Shown piece after piece: positions 1 through 8,137 of a DNA stretch of 22,127 bases (positions are counted from its first letter, which is position 1; each line of letters starts with the position of its first letter). Source of the DNA: Porphyromonadaceae bacterium (GTDB taxonomy: Bacteria; Bacteroidota; Bacteroidia; Bacteroidales; Paludibacteraceae); the NCBI GenBank assembly GCA_905372135.1, contig CAJPNS010000016.1, positions 1 through 22,127 on the forward strand. The letters are read 5' to 3'. Below the pieces are notes generated by a model. That model worked only from the letters and a program-made list of their open reading frames with translations. It did not search any database and had not been told where the DNA came from. The position numbers and the translations under genes are program-made.

Positions 1-72
1 GTATTCCATAGCTGTATCACAGGATTATAATGAGATAATTTTTTTGTTTATATAAAGTTTAAAATTAAAGAC

Positions 73-2859
73 ATGCTTAAAAATCAACATTTTTCGTTTA
101 GAGTCGTTCTTTTGGCGATTCTTGCAATTATCTTCGGAGTATCGGCTTATGCCGAACCCCAAAGAAGCAATATCCCGTTTACTCAGATACAATATTGGGT
201 AGGTACGGGTGCTAATAAGGCTATTCTCATAGTCAATTACTGCGATAAAGGCAAAGCTCTTGCCTGGGGGTATAAGTGGGACGGTACCAAGACGGTAGCC
301 CAGATGCTCGCCGCTATCGATTCGGCAGACAATAGGCTAACTATCGAAGGGGTAGCTGCCGGCTATATAACCGACTTCCAGTACAACGACGCTCAGTTTC
401 CAAACTACGATTTCAGCAACGAAGCAGGTATAATGTATTCCATTAACGGGACCTATCCAGGTGGAGTAGCAAATACCAATATCCAAGAGGGCGACGTAGC
501 TAATTTCGGTGGATTGACTTGCCAAAGCAGTAGTGGTTGGAATTTGACGGTTTCGCCCGTTAGCGACCCGAATTCTTCTCCTGCACAGTATACTATCGGT
601 ATCAAGCAGAGCAATTACGGTACTATCACTCCCCAAGGTCCTATCACGGTAAACGAAGGCGGTAGCGTTACTCTTACCATCACTCCCAATGCTGGTTACC
701 ATCTGGGCGAGCTCAAGGTTGGTAATAATGTGGTTACCTCTGCCGTAGTGGGCAACCAATACACTATCAGTAATGTAACTGCCAACGACTCCGTATGGGT
801 GAAGTTTGCCGTCGACCACAACAATACTATCGCCAAGAGCGACATACAGTATTGGGTAGGTACGGGTAGCAAAGAGGCTATCTTTGCAGTAAACTGGTGC
901 AACCCCGATTCGTCGCTGGCTTGGGGCTACCGCTTCTCGTCGGATTCGGTAACGGTCGAAAAGATGCTTCGCGATATCGACTCTGCCGACTACCGTCTTA
1001 CCTGCAATATCACCCAAGGTGCTTGGGGGAAATTCCTATCGGAGATGAAATATTATGTTAATATTCAAAAAACGCTTACCAATCCGAGCGGCAGCTACTG
1101 GATGTACAACGTAAACGAAAACTCGGCACAAGGTATCTCTTCGCAGAAGATTGCAGATGGCGATGTTGTAGAGTTTGGCGGTACCGTATGCGGAAATTCT
1201 GACGACTACTGGAATACTGTGTGGACTAAAGCTATCGTAGCAGTGCCTACACCTCCCGCACATTATACTATCGTAATCAAGCAGAGCAAATATGGTAGGA
1301 TTACTCCCGAAGGACCTATCACTGTAAACCAAGGCGAAAACGTTACTCTTACCATCGCTCCCAATGCTGGTTACCACTTGGGCGAGCTCAAGGTAGGTAA
1401 TAATATTGTTACCACAAACGTAACAGGCAACCAATACACTATCACAAATGTAACTGCCAACGACTCCGTATGGGTGAAGTTTGCCGTCGACCACAACAAT
1501 ACTATTGCCAAGAGCGACATACAGTATTGGGTAGGTACGGGTAACAAAGAGGCTATCTTTGCAGTAAACTGGTGCAACCCCGATTCGTCGCTTGCTTGGG
1601 GCTACCGCTTCTCGTCGGATACGATAACGGTCGAAAAGATGCTTCGCGATATAGACTCTGCCGACTACCGTCTGTCGTGTGAAATAGTGCCGAGCAGTTT
1701 TGGAAATTTCCTATCGGAGATGAAATATTATGTTAATATTCAAAAAACGCTTACAAATCCGAGCGGTAGCTACTGGGTGTACAACATAAACGAAAACTAT
1801 GCACAAGGTATCTCTAAGCAGAAGATTGCCGACGGCGATGTAATTGAGTTTGGCGGTACCGTATGCGGAAATTCTGACGACTACTGGAATACTGTGTGGA
1901 CTAAAGCTATCGTAGCAGTACCCACACCTCCCGCACAATATACTATCGGTATCAAGCATAGCCAGTATGGTAGGATTACTCCCGAAGGACCTATCACTGT
2001 AAACCAAGGCGAAGACGTTACTCTTACCATCGCTCCCAATGCGGGCTACCACTTGGGCGAGCTCAAGGTTGGCAATAATATCGTTACCGCAAACGTAACA
2101 GGCAACCAATACACTATCACAAATGTAACAGCCAACGACTCCGTATGGGTGAAGTTTGCCGTAGACCACAACAATACTATCACTGCAAACGATATTAAAT
2201 ATTGGGTAGGCACAGGCAACAACAAAGTGATATTCGCTGCAAACTGGTGCAATCCCGACTCGTCGCTGGCTTGGGGTTACCGCTTCTCGACAGACTCGGT
2301 AACGGTCGAAAAGATGCTTCGTGATATCGACGCTGCCGACAGTCGCCTGCAATGTACCATATCGGGTGGATTTATGTCGAGCATTGTTTATACCGAAGGT
2401 GCTACTACGCTTAAGAACCCTGCCGGAGTATACCTGATGTACAACGTAAACGAAGAACCTACGATGATAGGTATTGCTACTAAAAAGGTAGGAAACGGCG
2501 ATATAGTGGAATTTGGTGGCTACAGCTGCGGAATGGAAGACGACTATTGGAATATGGTATGGACTAAAAATATCGTTCCCGTAGGATCGCCGACGACAGA
2601 TGTAGACGATACGCACGGTGTAGCTCTTAACATCTATCCTAACCCTGCCCGCGAATATATTTTAGTCGATATCGACGGTGTAAAAGGTGATTGTGCGTAC
2701 AGCATAATCGATATGAACGGACGCAGTGTAGCAGTCGGAACACTCAACGGCGATAAGGCAAGTCGTACGATAGATGTTTCCGCTCTCGACGAAGGTGTTT
2801 ACTTCGTATTCATCACAAACGGTAATAACGTATATCGTCGTAAGCTGATAGTTTATTGA
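73..2859 (+). CDS. T9SS-secreted repeat protein, possible surface ligand-binding protein
   Basis: 928 aa. Residues 1-27 form a signal peptide (hydrophobic stretch, then SAYA). The body alternates two modules. Module A (about 37-162, 256-390, 481-615, 706-835) starts with I(Q/K)YWVGTG, then N(W/Y)C, LAWGY and DI/AID-AAD/SAD, and ends near FGG-x-x-C. Its paired cysteines could form a disulfide. Module B (about 172-247, 397-472, 622-697) is a short beta repeat with YGxITPxGPITV and NAGYHLGELKVG, like bacterial InlB-type/Ig-like repeats. The order is A-B-A-B-A-B-A, then a T9SS type A sorting domain (848-928; YPNPAR, GVYFVFI, final KLIVY). From family knowledge, T9SS cargo is exported and usually anchored to the cell surface. 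I recall YWVGTG-type modules near corrinoid-uptake genes in Bacteroidetes, but could not check it. The ATG at 73 gives an intact signal peptide. The next two genes lie downstream on the same strand. Ligand unknown; B12 binding is inference from context. Confidence 0.85.
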   Translation: MLKNQHFSFRVVLLAILAIIFGVSAYAEPQRSNIPFTQIQYWVGTGANKAILIVNYCDKGKALAWGYKWDGTKTVAQMLAAIDSADNRLTIEGVAAGYITDFQYNDAQFPNYDFSNEAGIMYSINGTYPGGVANTNIQEGDVANFGGLTCQSSSGWNLTVSPVSDPNSSPAQYTIGIKQSNYGTITPQGPITVNEGGSVTLTITPNAGYHLGELKVGNNVVTSAVVGNQYTISNVTANDSVWVKFAVDHNNTIAKSDIQYWVGTGSKEAIFAVNWCNPDSSLAWGYRFSSDSVTVEKMLRDIDSADYRLTCNITQGAWGKFLSEMKYYVNIQKTLTNPSGSYWMYNVNENSAQGISSQKIADGDVVEFGGTVCGNSDDYWNTVWTKAIVAVPTPPAHYTIVIKQSKYGRITPEGPITVNQGENVTLTIAPNAGYHLGELKVGNNIVTTNVTGNQYTITNVTANDSVWVKFAVDHNNTIAKSDIQYWVGTGNKEAIFAVNWCNPDSSLAWGYRFSSDTITVEKMLRDIDSADYRLSCEIVPSSFGNFLSEMKYYVNIQKTLTNPSGSYWVYNINENYAQGISKQKIADGDVIEFGGTVCGNSDDYWNTVWTKAIVAVPTPPAQYTIGIKHSQYGRITPEGPITVNQGEDVTLTIAPNAGYHLGELKVGNNIVTANVTGNQYTITNVTANDSVWVKFAVDHNNTITANDIKYWVGTGNNKVIFAANWCNPDSSLAWGYRFSTDSVTVEKMLRDIDAADSRLQCTISGGFMSSIVYTEGATTLKNPAGVYLMYNVNEEPTMIGIATKKVGNGDIVEFGGYSCGMEDDYWNMVWTKNIVPVGSPTTDVDDTHGVALNIYPNPAREYILVDIDGVKGDCAYSIIDMNGRSVAVGTLNGDKASRTIDVSALDEGVYFVFITNGNNVYRRKLIVY
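844..2193 (+). repeat. 675-bp in-frame tandem repeat, two near-identical units
   Basis: Unit 1 is 844-1518 and unit 2 is 1519-2193. Each encodes one A+B module pair of 225 aa. In the first 60 bases compared (841-900 against 1516-1575) only one base differs. A more diverged partial copy (187-843) precedes them and a half copy (2194 to about 2580) follows. The high DNA identity, not just protein identity, points to recent duplication or gene conversion, so copy number may vary between strains or be collapsed in assemblies. Confidence 0.9.
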
Positions 2860-2919
2860 TTATACCGATAGTTGTTTCGTAACAAAATCGGTACGAACGA
2901 AGAATAAAAATATTTGAAG

Positions 2920-2980
2920 ATAAATTGCCCCACAATCTTTTTTCTGCCACTCATAAGTAGTGGGGCAATTTATTTTTATT
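2920..2980 (+). terminator. Hairpin terminator or attenuator between the first two genes
   Basis: A perfect 14-bp inverted repeat, ATAAATTGCCCCAC (2920-2933) with its complement (2960-2973), is followed by TTTTATT. That is a classic intrinsic-terminator shape. The loop contains a second CCACT (2947-2951) that can pair instead with AGTGG (2959-2963), giving a smaller alternative hairpin that would break the long one. It lies 60 bases after one stop codon and 30 bases before the next start, so it may set relative expression of the two genes. Confidence 0.7.
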
Positions 2981-3010
2981 AGAAAAACAAACAATAAACC
3001 TATTTTCATT

Positions 3011-4000
3011 ATGAATAGAAATATAATAGCAGTTTTGTGCTTACTGTCGACGTTACCTATGTCGTTACTTGCACAGCAGCAGTTCGATGGCATTGTAGGT
3101 ACTCCCGGTTGCAAAGCGATACAATTTACCGACAGTCGTTTCCGCGATTGGGCAAAGACTTGCACCGTTACGCGGGGATTTTTTGATATTGCCAAACCTG
3201 ACGACGGACGAGTATCGTTCGGTACGGAGGCTAATGCTATTGGTGCAGTTACAGATTCCGGTGCAATGGATTGTATAAGTCTCGGAGATGCAGGCGAAGC
3301 AATTCTTACTTTCAATTACCCGATAGTAGACGGCGAGGGTTTCGACTTTGCCGTATTCGAGAACTCTTTCAGCGATACTTTCCTCGAACTCGCTACGGTA
3401 GAGGTCAGCTCCGACGGAGTCAATTACTTTGGCTTCGTTACTACTTCGCTTACTCCGACCGACGTACAAGTCGATGGTTTCGGTTCTATCGATGCTACCA
3501 AAATCAACAACATAGCGGGTAAATACAAAGGTGGCTGGGGTACTCCTTTCGATATAGCAGAGATACCCGATACTCCGCTACTCGACAAAAACAATATCAC
3601 TCACGTGAAGATAAGAGACGTTATCGGTACTATTATCGACTCTCTTGCTACTCGCGACTCGCACGGTAATATTATAAACGACCCATATCCTACGCCTTTC
3701 GCCTCGGGCGGATTCGACTTATCGGGAGTGGGGGTTATCAATAATGCATTGAGCCTATCGCTCGGAGAGCCTCAAATAAGGGCAGGCGTCTATCCGAATC
3801 CTTGTACCGACAGGCTGTTTGTAGCCTCGGCCGGCGGTTGCCGTATCGTTATTTATAATATCTACGGACAGAAATACGACGAACTCACTACTGCCGACGA
3901 TACCGTTTCGTTCGATTTATCGACCTATCCCAGTGGTATGTATCTGGTCGAAATATCGGACGGTATGGCTCGTAAGACTATAAAAGTGATAAAACAGTAA
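3011..4000 (+). CDS. T9SS-secreted surface protein, companion of the BtuG-like gene
   Basis: 329 aa. I chose the ATG at 3011 over an upstream GTG at 2960 because it begins a clean signal peptide (1-21, ending SLLA before QQQF), and the GTG sits inside the terminator stem. The mature part (22 to about 257) is an all-beta-looking domain with conserved-looking stretches DAGEAILTF, GFDFAVFENSF, VEVSSDGV, GKYKGGWGTPFDIAEI and GGFDLSGV. The last 72 residues (258-329) are a T9SS sorting domain: VYPNPC, YNIYGQ, LSTYPSGMYLVEI, and a basic tail. Similar single-domain secreted proteins are, to my recollection, found beside BtuG-type propellers in Bacteroidetes cobalamin loci. It ends 12 bases before the next gene and is surely co-transcribed with it. 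The function is not established from sequence; a binding or scaffolding role in the same surface complex is inference. Confidence 0.82.
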   Translation: MNRNIIAVLCLLSTLPMSLLAQQQFDGIVGTPGCKAIQFTDSRFRDWAKTCTVTRGFFDIAKPDDGRVSFGTEANAIGAVTDSGAMDCISLGDAGEAILTFNYPIVDGEGFDFAVFENSFSDTFLELATVEVSSDGVNYFGFVTTSLTPTDVQVDGFGSIDATKINNIAGKYKGGWGTPFDIAEIPDTPLLDKNNITHVKIRDVIGTIIDSLATRDSHGNIINDPYPTPFASGGFDLSGVGVINNALSLSLGEPQIRAGVYPNPCTDRLFVASAGGCRIVIYNIYGQKYDELTTADDTVSFDLSTYPSGMYLVEISDGMARKTIKVIKQ

Positions 4001-4012
4001 CCGAGTATAGAT

Positions 4013-5116
4013 ATGTGTAACAAGATAAGATTATCTGTCGCATCACTGCTCTTTCTGCTGGCACTTGTCTTAGCGTCGTGCCGCAAGACGCAACCATACA
4101 TTCCACCCACACCGTTCGAGAATACGAAAGGCTTTTACCTCCTCAACCAAGGTAATATGGGGAGCAACAAGGCTTCGCTCGATTATTACGATTATTCTTC
4201 GGCGGTTTACAAGAGCAATGTATTTGTTAGTGCCAATCCCGACATCGGTTTTAAGCTTGGCGATGTAGGCAACGACCTACAAATATACGGCGGTCGGATG
4301 TATGCCGTCATCAATTGTTCGAATATGGTGGAGGTCATGGACAAGCAGACAGTAAAGCATATTGGTCGATTCACCGTGCCAAACTGCCGATATATCGTAT
4401 TCGACGGCGGCAAGGCTTACGTCTCTTCGTATGCGGGACCCGTCGACCCGTCGCAATCGCAGCTCGGATATGTGGTGGAGATAGATACCGCCACCCTCAA
4501 AGAGACCCGACGTGTAACCGTCGGATACCAACCCGAGCAGATGCAGATAGTAGACGGCAAGCTATATGTAGCCAATTCGGGAGGGTACAATGCCCCTAAT
4601 TACGATAAGACGGTGTCGGTAGTCGACTTGGCTTCTTTTACCGAAATAAAGAAGATAGAGGTAGGAATCAACCTTAATCTGATACAAAAAGACCGCAAGG
4701 GCAATCTTTACATATCGTCGCGAGGAAATTACACGGATATTTCGTCAAATATATACCGCCTCGATACACGTACGGAGCAGGTTACTTCTCTGGGGATAAC
4801 GGCGAGTAGCTTTGTCGTTGCGGGCGATTCGCTTTTTGCAGTAGCTCTCGAATACCCCGAGAAAAAGACTACTTACATACTCTACGATATCGAAAAGAAT
4901 GTGGTTCTCAGCAACCGATTTGTATCATCGGAGATAGCGACATCTATCAAAGTGCCATACCATATAGCCATCGACGAACGACGGCAGTATCTTTATATCT
5001 GCGATGCCAAAGACTATACGTCGCCCGGCGAGTTGTTTTGTTTCGACCGATATGGTGGTTTATTGTGGCGGCAGACGACGGGCGATATCCCGGCAGCTAT
5101 CGCTTTCGTTCGATAG
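4013..5116 (+). CDS. Surface beta-propeller lipoprotein, BtuG-like (YncE/DUF5074 type)
   Basis: 367 aa. The N-terminus is a lipoprotein signal with lipobox LASC and lipidated Cys23. The rest is a run of propeller-blade repeats (KLYVANSGG, KAYVSSYAG, NLYISSRGN, QYLYICDAKDY), as in YncE-type seven-bladed propellers. The opening FYLLNQGNMGSNKASLDYYD and then GDVGNDLQIYGGRMYAVIN match my memory of Bacteroidetes BtuG proteins. These are cell-surface lipoproteins that bind vitamin B12 very tightly and hand it to the BtuB receptor. Length is within the usual range for that group. It is the last gene of the operon, 12 bases after the preceding stop, and is followed by a strong terminator at 5170. The ligand assignment (corrinoid) is inferred from similarity and context. 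Other YncE-type propellers bind different ligands, so the fold call is safer than the ligand. Confidence 0.8.
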   Translation: MCNKIRLSVASLLFLLALVLASCRKTQPYIPPTPFENTKGFYLLNQGNMGSNKASLDYYDYSSAVYKSNVFVSANPDIGFKLGDVGNDLQIYGGRMYAVINCSNMVEVMDKQTVKHIGRFTVPNCRYIVFDGGKAYVSSYAGPVDPSQSQLGYVVEIDTATLKETRRVTVGYQPEQMQIVDGKLYVANSGGYNAPNYDKTVSVVDLASFTEIKKIEVGINLNLIQKDRKGNLYISSRGNYTDISSNIYRLDTRTEQVTSLGITASSFVVAGDSLFAVALEYPEKKTTYILYDIEKNVVLSNRFVSSEIATSIKVPYHIAIDERRQYLYICDAKDYTSPGELFCFDRYGGLLWRQTTGDIPAAIAFVR

Positions 5117-5169
5117 GCATTGAGAATAAGATTAATGTAAAAAAATTATTTAGTAATTTTGTTTGTTGG

Positions 5170-5210
5170 CAGAGACATATCGTTGGTCGATGTGTCTCTG
5201 TATTTTTGTT
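5170..5210 (+). terminator. Strong intrinsic terminator of the surface operon
   Basis: CAGAGACATATCG (5170-5182) pairs with CGATGTGTCTCTG (5188-5200), 13 bp with one G-T wobble and a 5-base loop. TATTTTTGTT follows. It lies 53 bases after the propeller gene stop codon. Confidence 0.85.
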
Positions 5211-5221
5211 ATTACCTTTTT

Positions 5222-5441
5222 GGAAAAACGTCCTATCTTTTTTGGAAAAACGTCCTATCTTTTTTGGTAAAACGTCCTATCGTTTTTACCGAAACGTCCT
5301 ATCGTTTTTGGGAAAACGTCCTATCGTTTTTATCGAAACGTCCTATCGTTTTTGGTAAAAAGTCCGTACTTTTTTAGTAAAACATCCGTACTTTCTGGGC
5401 AAAAAGTCCGTACTTTTTTAGTGAAAAGTCCGTACTTTTTT
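5222..5441. repeat. Array of ten 22-bp tandem units, each a short dyad
   Basis: Ten units follow one another with an exact 22-base period (5222, 5244, 5266 and so on to 5420), without spacers. Units 3-6 have the core AAACGTCCTATCGTTTT. Units 7, 9 and 10 have AAAAGTCCGTACTTTT. Units 1, 2 and 8 are variants. Each core is an inverted repeat. The position that pairs C-G in units 3-6 pairs A-T in units 7, 9 and 10, as if the dyad is maintained. The period is not a multiple of three, so the open frames across it are not genes. It lies in the gap between two convergent genes, just after the operon terminator. Candidate roles are bidirectional transcription termination, protein binding, or a variable-number repeat locus. 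Confidence 0.9.
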
Positions 5442-5509
5442 TACCGATTTATTAGTTGTTTTACAAACGTCTGTATATTAATTTGTTAGAGATGCTATTT
5501 TCTTGGTAA

Positions 5510-5554
5510 AAAAACACCAGTATATTTACCCCAAAAACACTAGTGATATTTACC
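5510..5554. repeat. Two-copy imperfect direct repeat, about 23 bases
   Basis: AAAAACACCAGTATATTTACC (5510-5530) recurs as AAAAACACTAGTGATATTTACC (5533-5554). It lies beyond the 22-bp array in the same convergent gap and is a different motif. Apart from this, the array and the terminator, I see nothing else in 5117-5599. Confidence 0.6.
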
Positions 5555-5599
5555 GTAAAGTCTATCGTAAGCGGAAATGAATACTATCGAAAATACCGC

Positions 5600-8110
5600 C
5601 TAAAAACCAATCGAGAGCCGAAGGTTTACCATGAAATTGGTAAGATAGTTTGGTACAGCCCACTGATATCCCGATGTATCCGATACCCAGTAAAAAGAGA
5701 CTTCGTTTCTTATATTAAATAGATTCAGTAGGTCGAGATATATGTTTAGCGACTTGATATAGGTCTGTTTTCCCATAAGGCGGTCTCTACCTGCGATGAA
5801 CTCACGCGAGGCACCTATATCGACTCTCCGATATGGCTTGGTACGGAATACCGCTTTGTATCGTTCCGAGCGAGGAGGACCGAACGGCAGACCATCTGCC
5901 CATACGAGTTTCAGGTTGATTTTATACTCTGGGTTGTTTGGAATATAGTCTTGGAAGAATAGCGAAATCCGATACCGTTGCTCGTTGGGGCGGGGGATAT
6001 ACGACGGATATACTTCGGTAAGATATGTATTGTCGTTGGTATATATCGGATAGTGGTCGCCACTCATATCGTTGCCTATCCGTACAATATCTTCTCGGCT
6101 CTTCATATATGAGAACGAAATCCACGAATCGACACCCGGTACAAACTCGCCAAAGAGTTTGAGGTCTACTCCGGCGGTATATGCCACAGCCTGATTCTCG
6201 CCTACATATCTGATACGTACGTTGTCGACAGAGTATGGGATAATTCTATCGGCGGGCTTGTAATAGAGCTCGGTAGTGAATTTAAACGGTCGATGCCATA
6301 GTTTGAAGTAGTAGTCGATACCTGCAAGTATATGAGCCGAGCGTTGCGCCCTGATATCTCTATTGAGATACAGATGTGTATTTCCTAAGCTATCGGTATA
6401 GGAGTGGCGAATTTCTTTATAGAAAAGCGATTGATAGTATATGCCTGCAGCGGCACGAAATAGCAGATTTCTATTGCGGCGAGGAGCAATACTTATGTTG
6501 ATTCGTGGCGAAATGAGCCATTCTCGGTTGAAGTCCCAATAGTTGGCTCTGACTCCCACGTTTATCGTCGAGTGTGTGCCGAGAACAGACAGGCGGTAAG
6601 TCTGCTGAGCAAATGCTTGCAGACGCAGCGAATTGGTAGTATTCTTGGCTGTAAGGTTGTATATCATTCTGACCTCTTGCCCGTCGTGAGGTAAGGAGTA
6701 TTGGCTCGAGTCGCGTCTTTCGTATTCGTGTATTTTATCGGATATTATCTCTTTACCTGCCGAGAGTCCCCATTCGACGTTGGTATTCCATAGTTTAGCC
6801 TCGCCCGTATGAGCAAGGTTTACGACTGTTGCCGATAGTCGATTTCGTGCGTGTTCGTGGAACGTACCGCTTCCTATGAGTTCGGTCTGCCGTTGCCCGT
6901 CGCTTTCCGTATGTACGTCGGAGAGCGAATAGATGCCTATAAGGTCGTAGTTTTCGGATTCGGAGGTATTGAAAGCCGATGCCGTGAGCTTTAACTCTAC
7001 GCTATTGATGGGATTTGTTTTTAACGTGATAGCTCCGAAATATGTAGAAAACTTATCTCTTTCGTTGCCTCTGAAACCGACGTTAAACTCGCGTTGCATA
7101 GTAGCGGTACCGAACTGTACTCTACGCGATTTGGGAGCGAAATTGTATCTATTGTCGGATATATTGCCAAGAAACGATATAGACCATTTTTTCGATAAAG
7201 TATAATTGATAAACGTCTGATAGTCGATGAACGAATTACTGAAATCGCCTTTGGTATCGAGTCCTTTCAGTAGTGGCTCACCGTTTTTTAGTTTAAACTT
7301 ATCGGAAAACAGATATTGATTGCTCTTGTATCTTATTCCGTGGCTCATAGTGAGTCTGCCTTTGTTGTAACCTACGTATGCAGATGTACCCATAAAACCG
7401 ACAGATATGTTTCCTTCGAACTTATGGGGCTTTTTGTACTCGATATCGAGTACCGACGACATTTTATCGCCATACTTGGCGCTGAAACCGCCTGCCGAGA
7501 AATTGACTCGCCCCACCAAATCGGGATTGACGAAGCTTAAACCCTCTTGCTGCGACGAATGTATGAGTAGAGGACGATATATCTCTATGCCATTGACATA
7601 CACCGAGTTTTCGTCGAAACTTCCGCCTCTGACCGAATACTGCGAACTTAGTTCGTTGGTCGAACTGACACCGATTTGCATCTTCACCAAACTCTCTATG
7701 CCTCCCGCTGCGTCGGGTGTGAGGTGCAGTACTTTGGTATCTATCTCATTCATATTGCCTTTGTTGTCGCTGACGGCACTGATACCCACGGTAGTAAGTA
7801 CGGTAGTATCGCGGTCTAATATTACATTGATATTGATGGATTTGTCTATGTATTGAGGTAGTGTCTTGATAGTGTCTCTATATCCGAGCCCGAAATATAT
7901 TAGGGTATCTTTTCCGGTCAGATTTACCGATATTTGATAGTATCCGTTGGTGTTGGTAGTGGTACCTTGCTCAGTACCTTTTATAGCCACGTTTATAGAC
8001 TCTATACCATTGTTTTGCCTATCGACCACATAGCCTCGTATATATACATTTTGTGCATATAAGCAGGGTATTGATACCGATAAGATTATGTATGTCAGAA
8101 ATCGTTTCAC
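5600..8110 (-). CDS. TonB-dependent outer-membrane receptor
   Basis: 836 aa. Signal peptide 1-19 (ending LYA before Q). A carboxypeptidase-regulatory-like beta domain follows at about 22-100 (IRGYVVDRQNNGIESINVAI). A plug domain spans about 110-225 (SVRGGSFDENSVYVNGIEIYRP, then NFSAGGFSAKYGDKMSSVLD), and a long beta-barrel ends in an aromatic residue (LRLSIGF). Such receptors import ligands too large for porins, powered by TonB-ExbBD. No SusD-like partner is adjacent, so a glycan-uptake SusCD pair is unlikely. The only start in the right place is GTG at 8110, because a stop lies three codons upstream; it gives a good signal peptide. It begins 27 bases after the helicase gene stop and is probably co-transcribed. 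It is convergent with the propeller operon. Whether it is the transporter for that operon is open. The substrate cannot be read from sequence. Confidence 0.88.
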   Translation of the reverse strand: MKRFLTYIILSVSIPCLYAQNVYIRGYVVDRQNNGIESINVAIKGTEQGTTTNTNGYYQISVNLTGKDTLIYFGLGYRDTIKTLPQYIDKSININVILDRDTTVLTTVGISAVSDNKGNMNEIDTKVLHLTPDAAGGIESLVKMQIGVSSTNELSSQYSVRGGSFDENSVYVNGIEIYRPLLIHSSQQEGLSFVNPDLVGRVNFSAGGFSAKYGDKMSSVLDIEYKKPHKFEGNISVGFMGTSAYVGYNKGRLTMSHGIRYKSNQYLFSDKFKLKNGEPLLKGLDTKGDFSNSFIDYQTFINYTLSKKWSISFLGNISDNRYNFAPKSRRVQFGTATMQREFNVGFRGNERDKFSTYFGAITLKTNPINSVELKLTASAFNTSESENYDLIGIYSLSDVHTESDGQRQTELIGSGTFHEHARNRLSATVVNLAHTGEAKLWNTNVEWGLSAGKEIISDKIHEYERRDSSQYSLPHDGQEVRMIYNLTAKNTTNSLRLQAFAQQTYRLSVLGTHSTINVGVRANYWDFNREWLISPRINISIAPRRNRNLLFRAAAGIYYQSLFYKEIRHSYTDSLGNTHLYLNRDIRAQRSAHILAGIDYYFKLWHRPFKFTTELYYKPADRIIPYSVDNVRIRYVGENQAVAYTAGVDLKLFGEFVPGVDSWISFSYMKSREDIVRIGNDMSGDHYPIYTNDNTYLTEVYPSYIPRPNEQRYRISLFFQDYIPNNPEYKINLKLVWADGLPFGPPRSERYKAVFRTKPYRRVDIGASREFIAGRDRLMGKQTYIKSLNIYLDLLNLFNIRNEVSFYWVSDTSGYQWAVPNYLTNFMVNLRLSIGF

Positions 8111-8137
8111 TATGGACTATCTTATGTTGTTTATGAG

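Noticed and set aside
1..72. Cobalamin riboswitch upstream of the first gene
   Set aside because: Only 72 AT-rich bases are available and no B12-box-like element is visible. It may lie outside the window.
337..2616. Long minus-strand open frames (226, 152 and 301 codons) opposite the first gene
   Set aside because: They repeat with the same 675-base period as the plus-strand gene and have no signal peptide, domain or promoter. They arise from the codon bias of the real gene on the other strand.
5038..5377. Open frames of 106 and 72 codons with recurring FLEKRPIVF-type words
   Set aside because: They are translations of the 22-bp array. The period is not a multiple of three, so each frame simply cycles through the repeat, and they overlap the terminator.
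5222..5441. CRISPR array
   Set aside because: Units abut with no unique spacers, and no cas gene is present.
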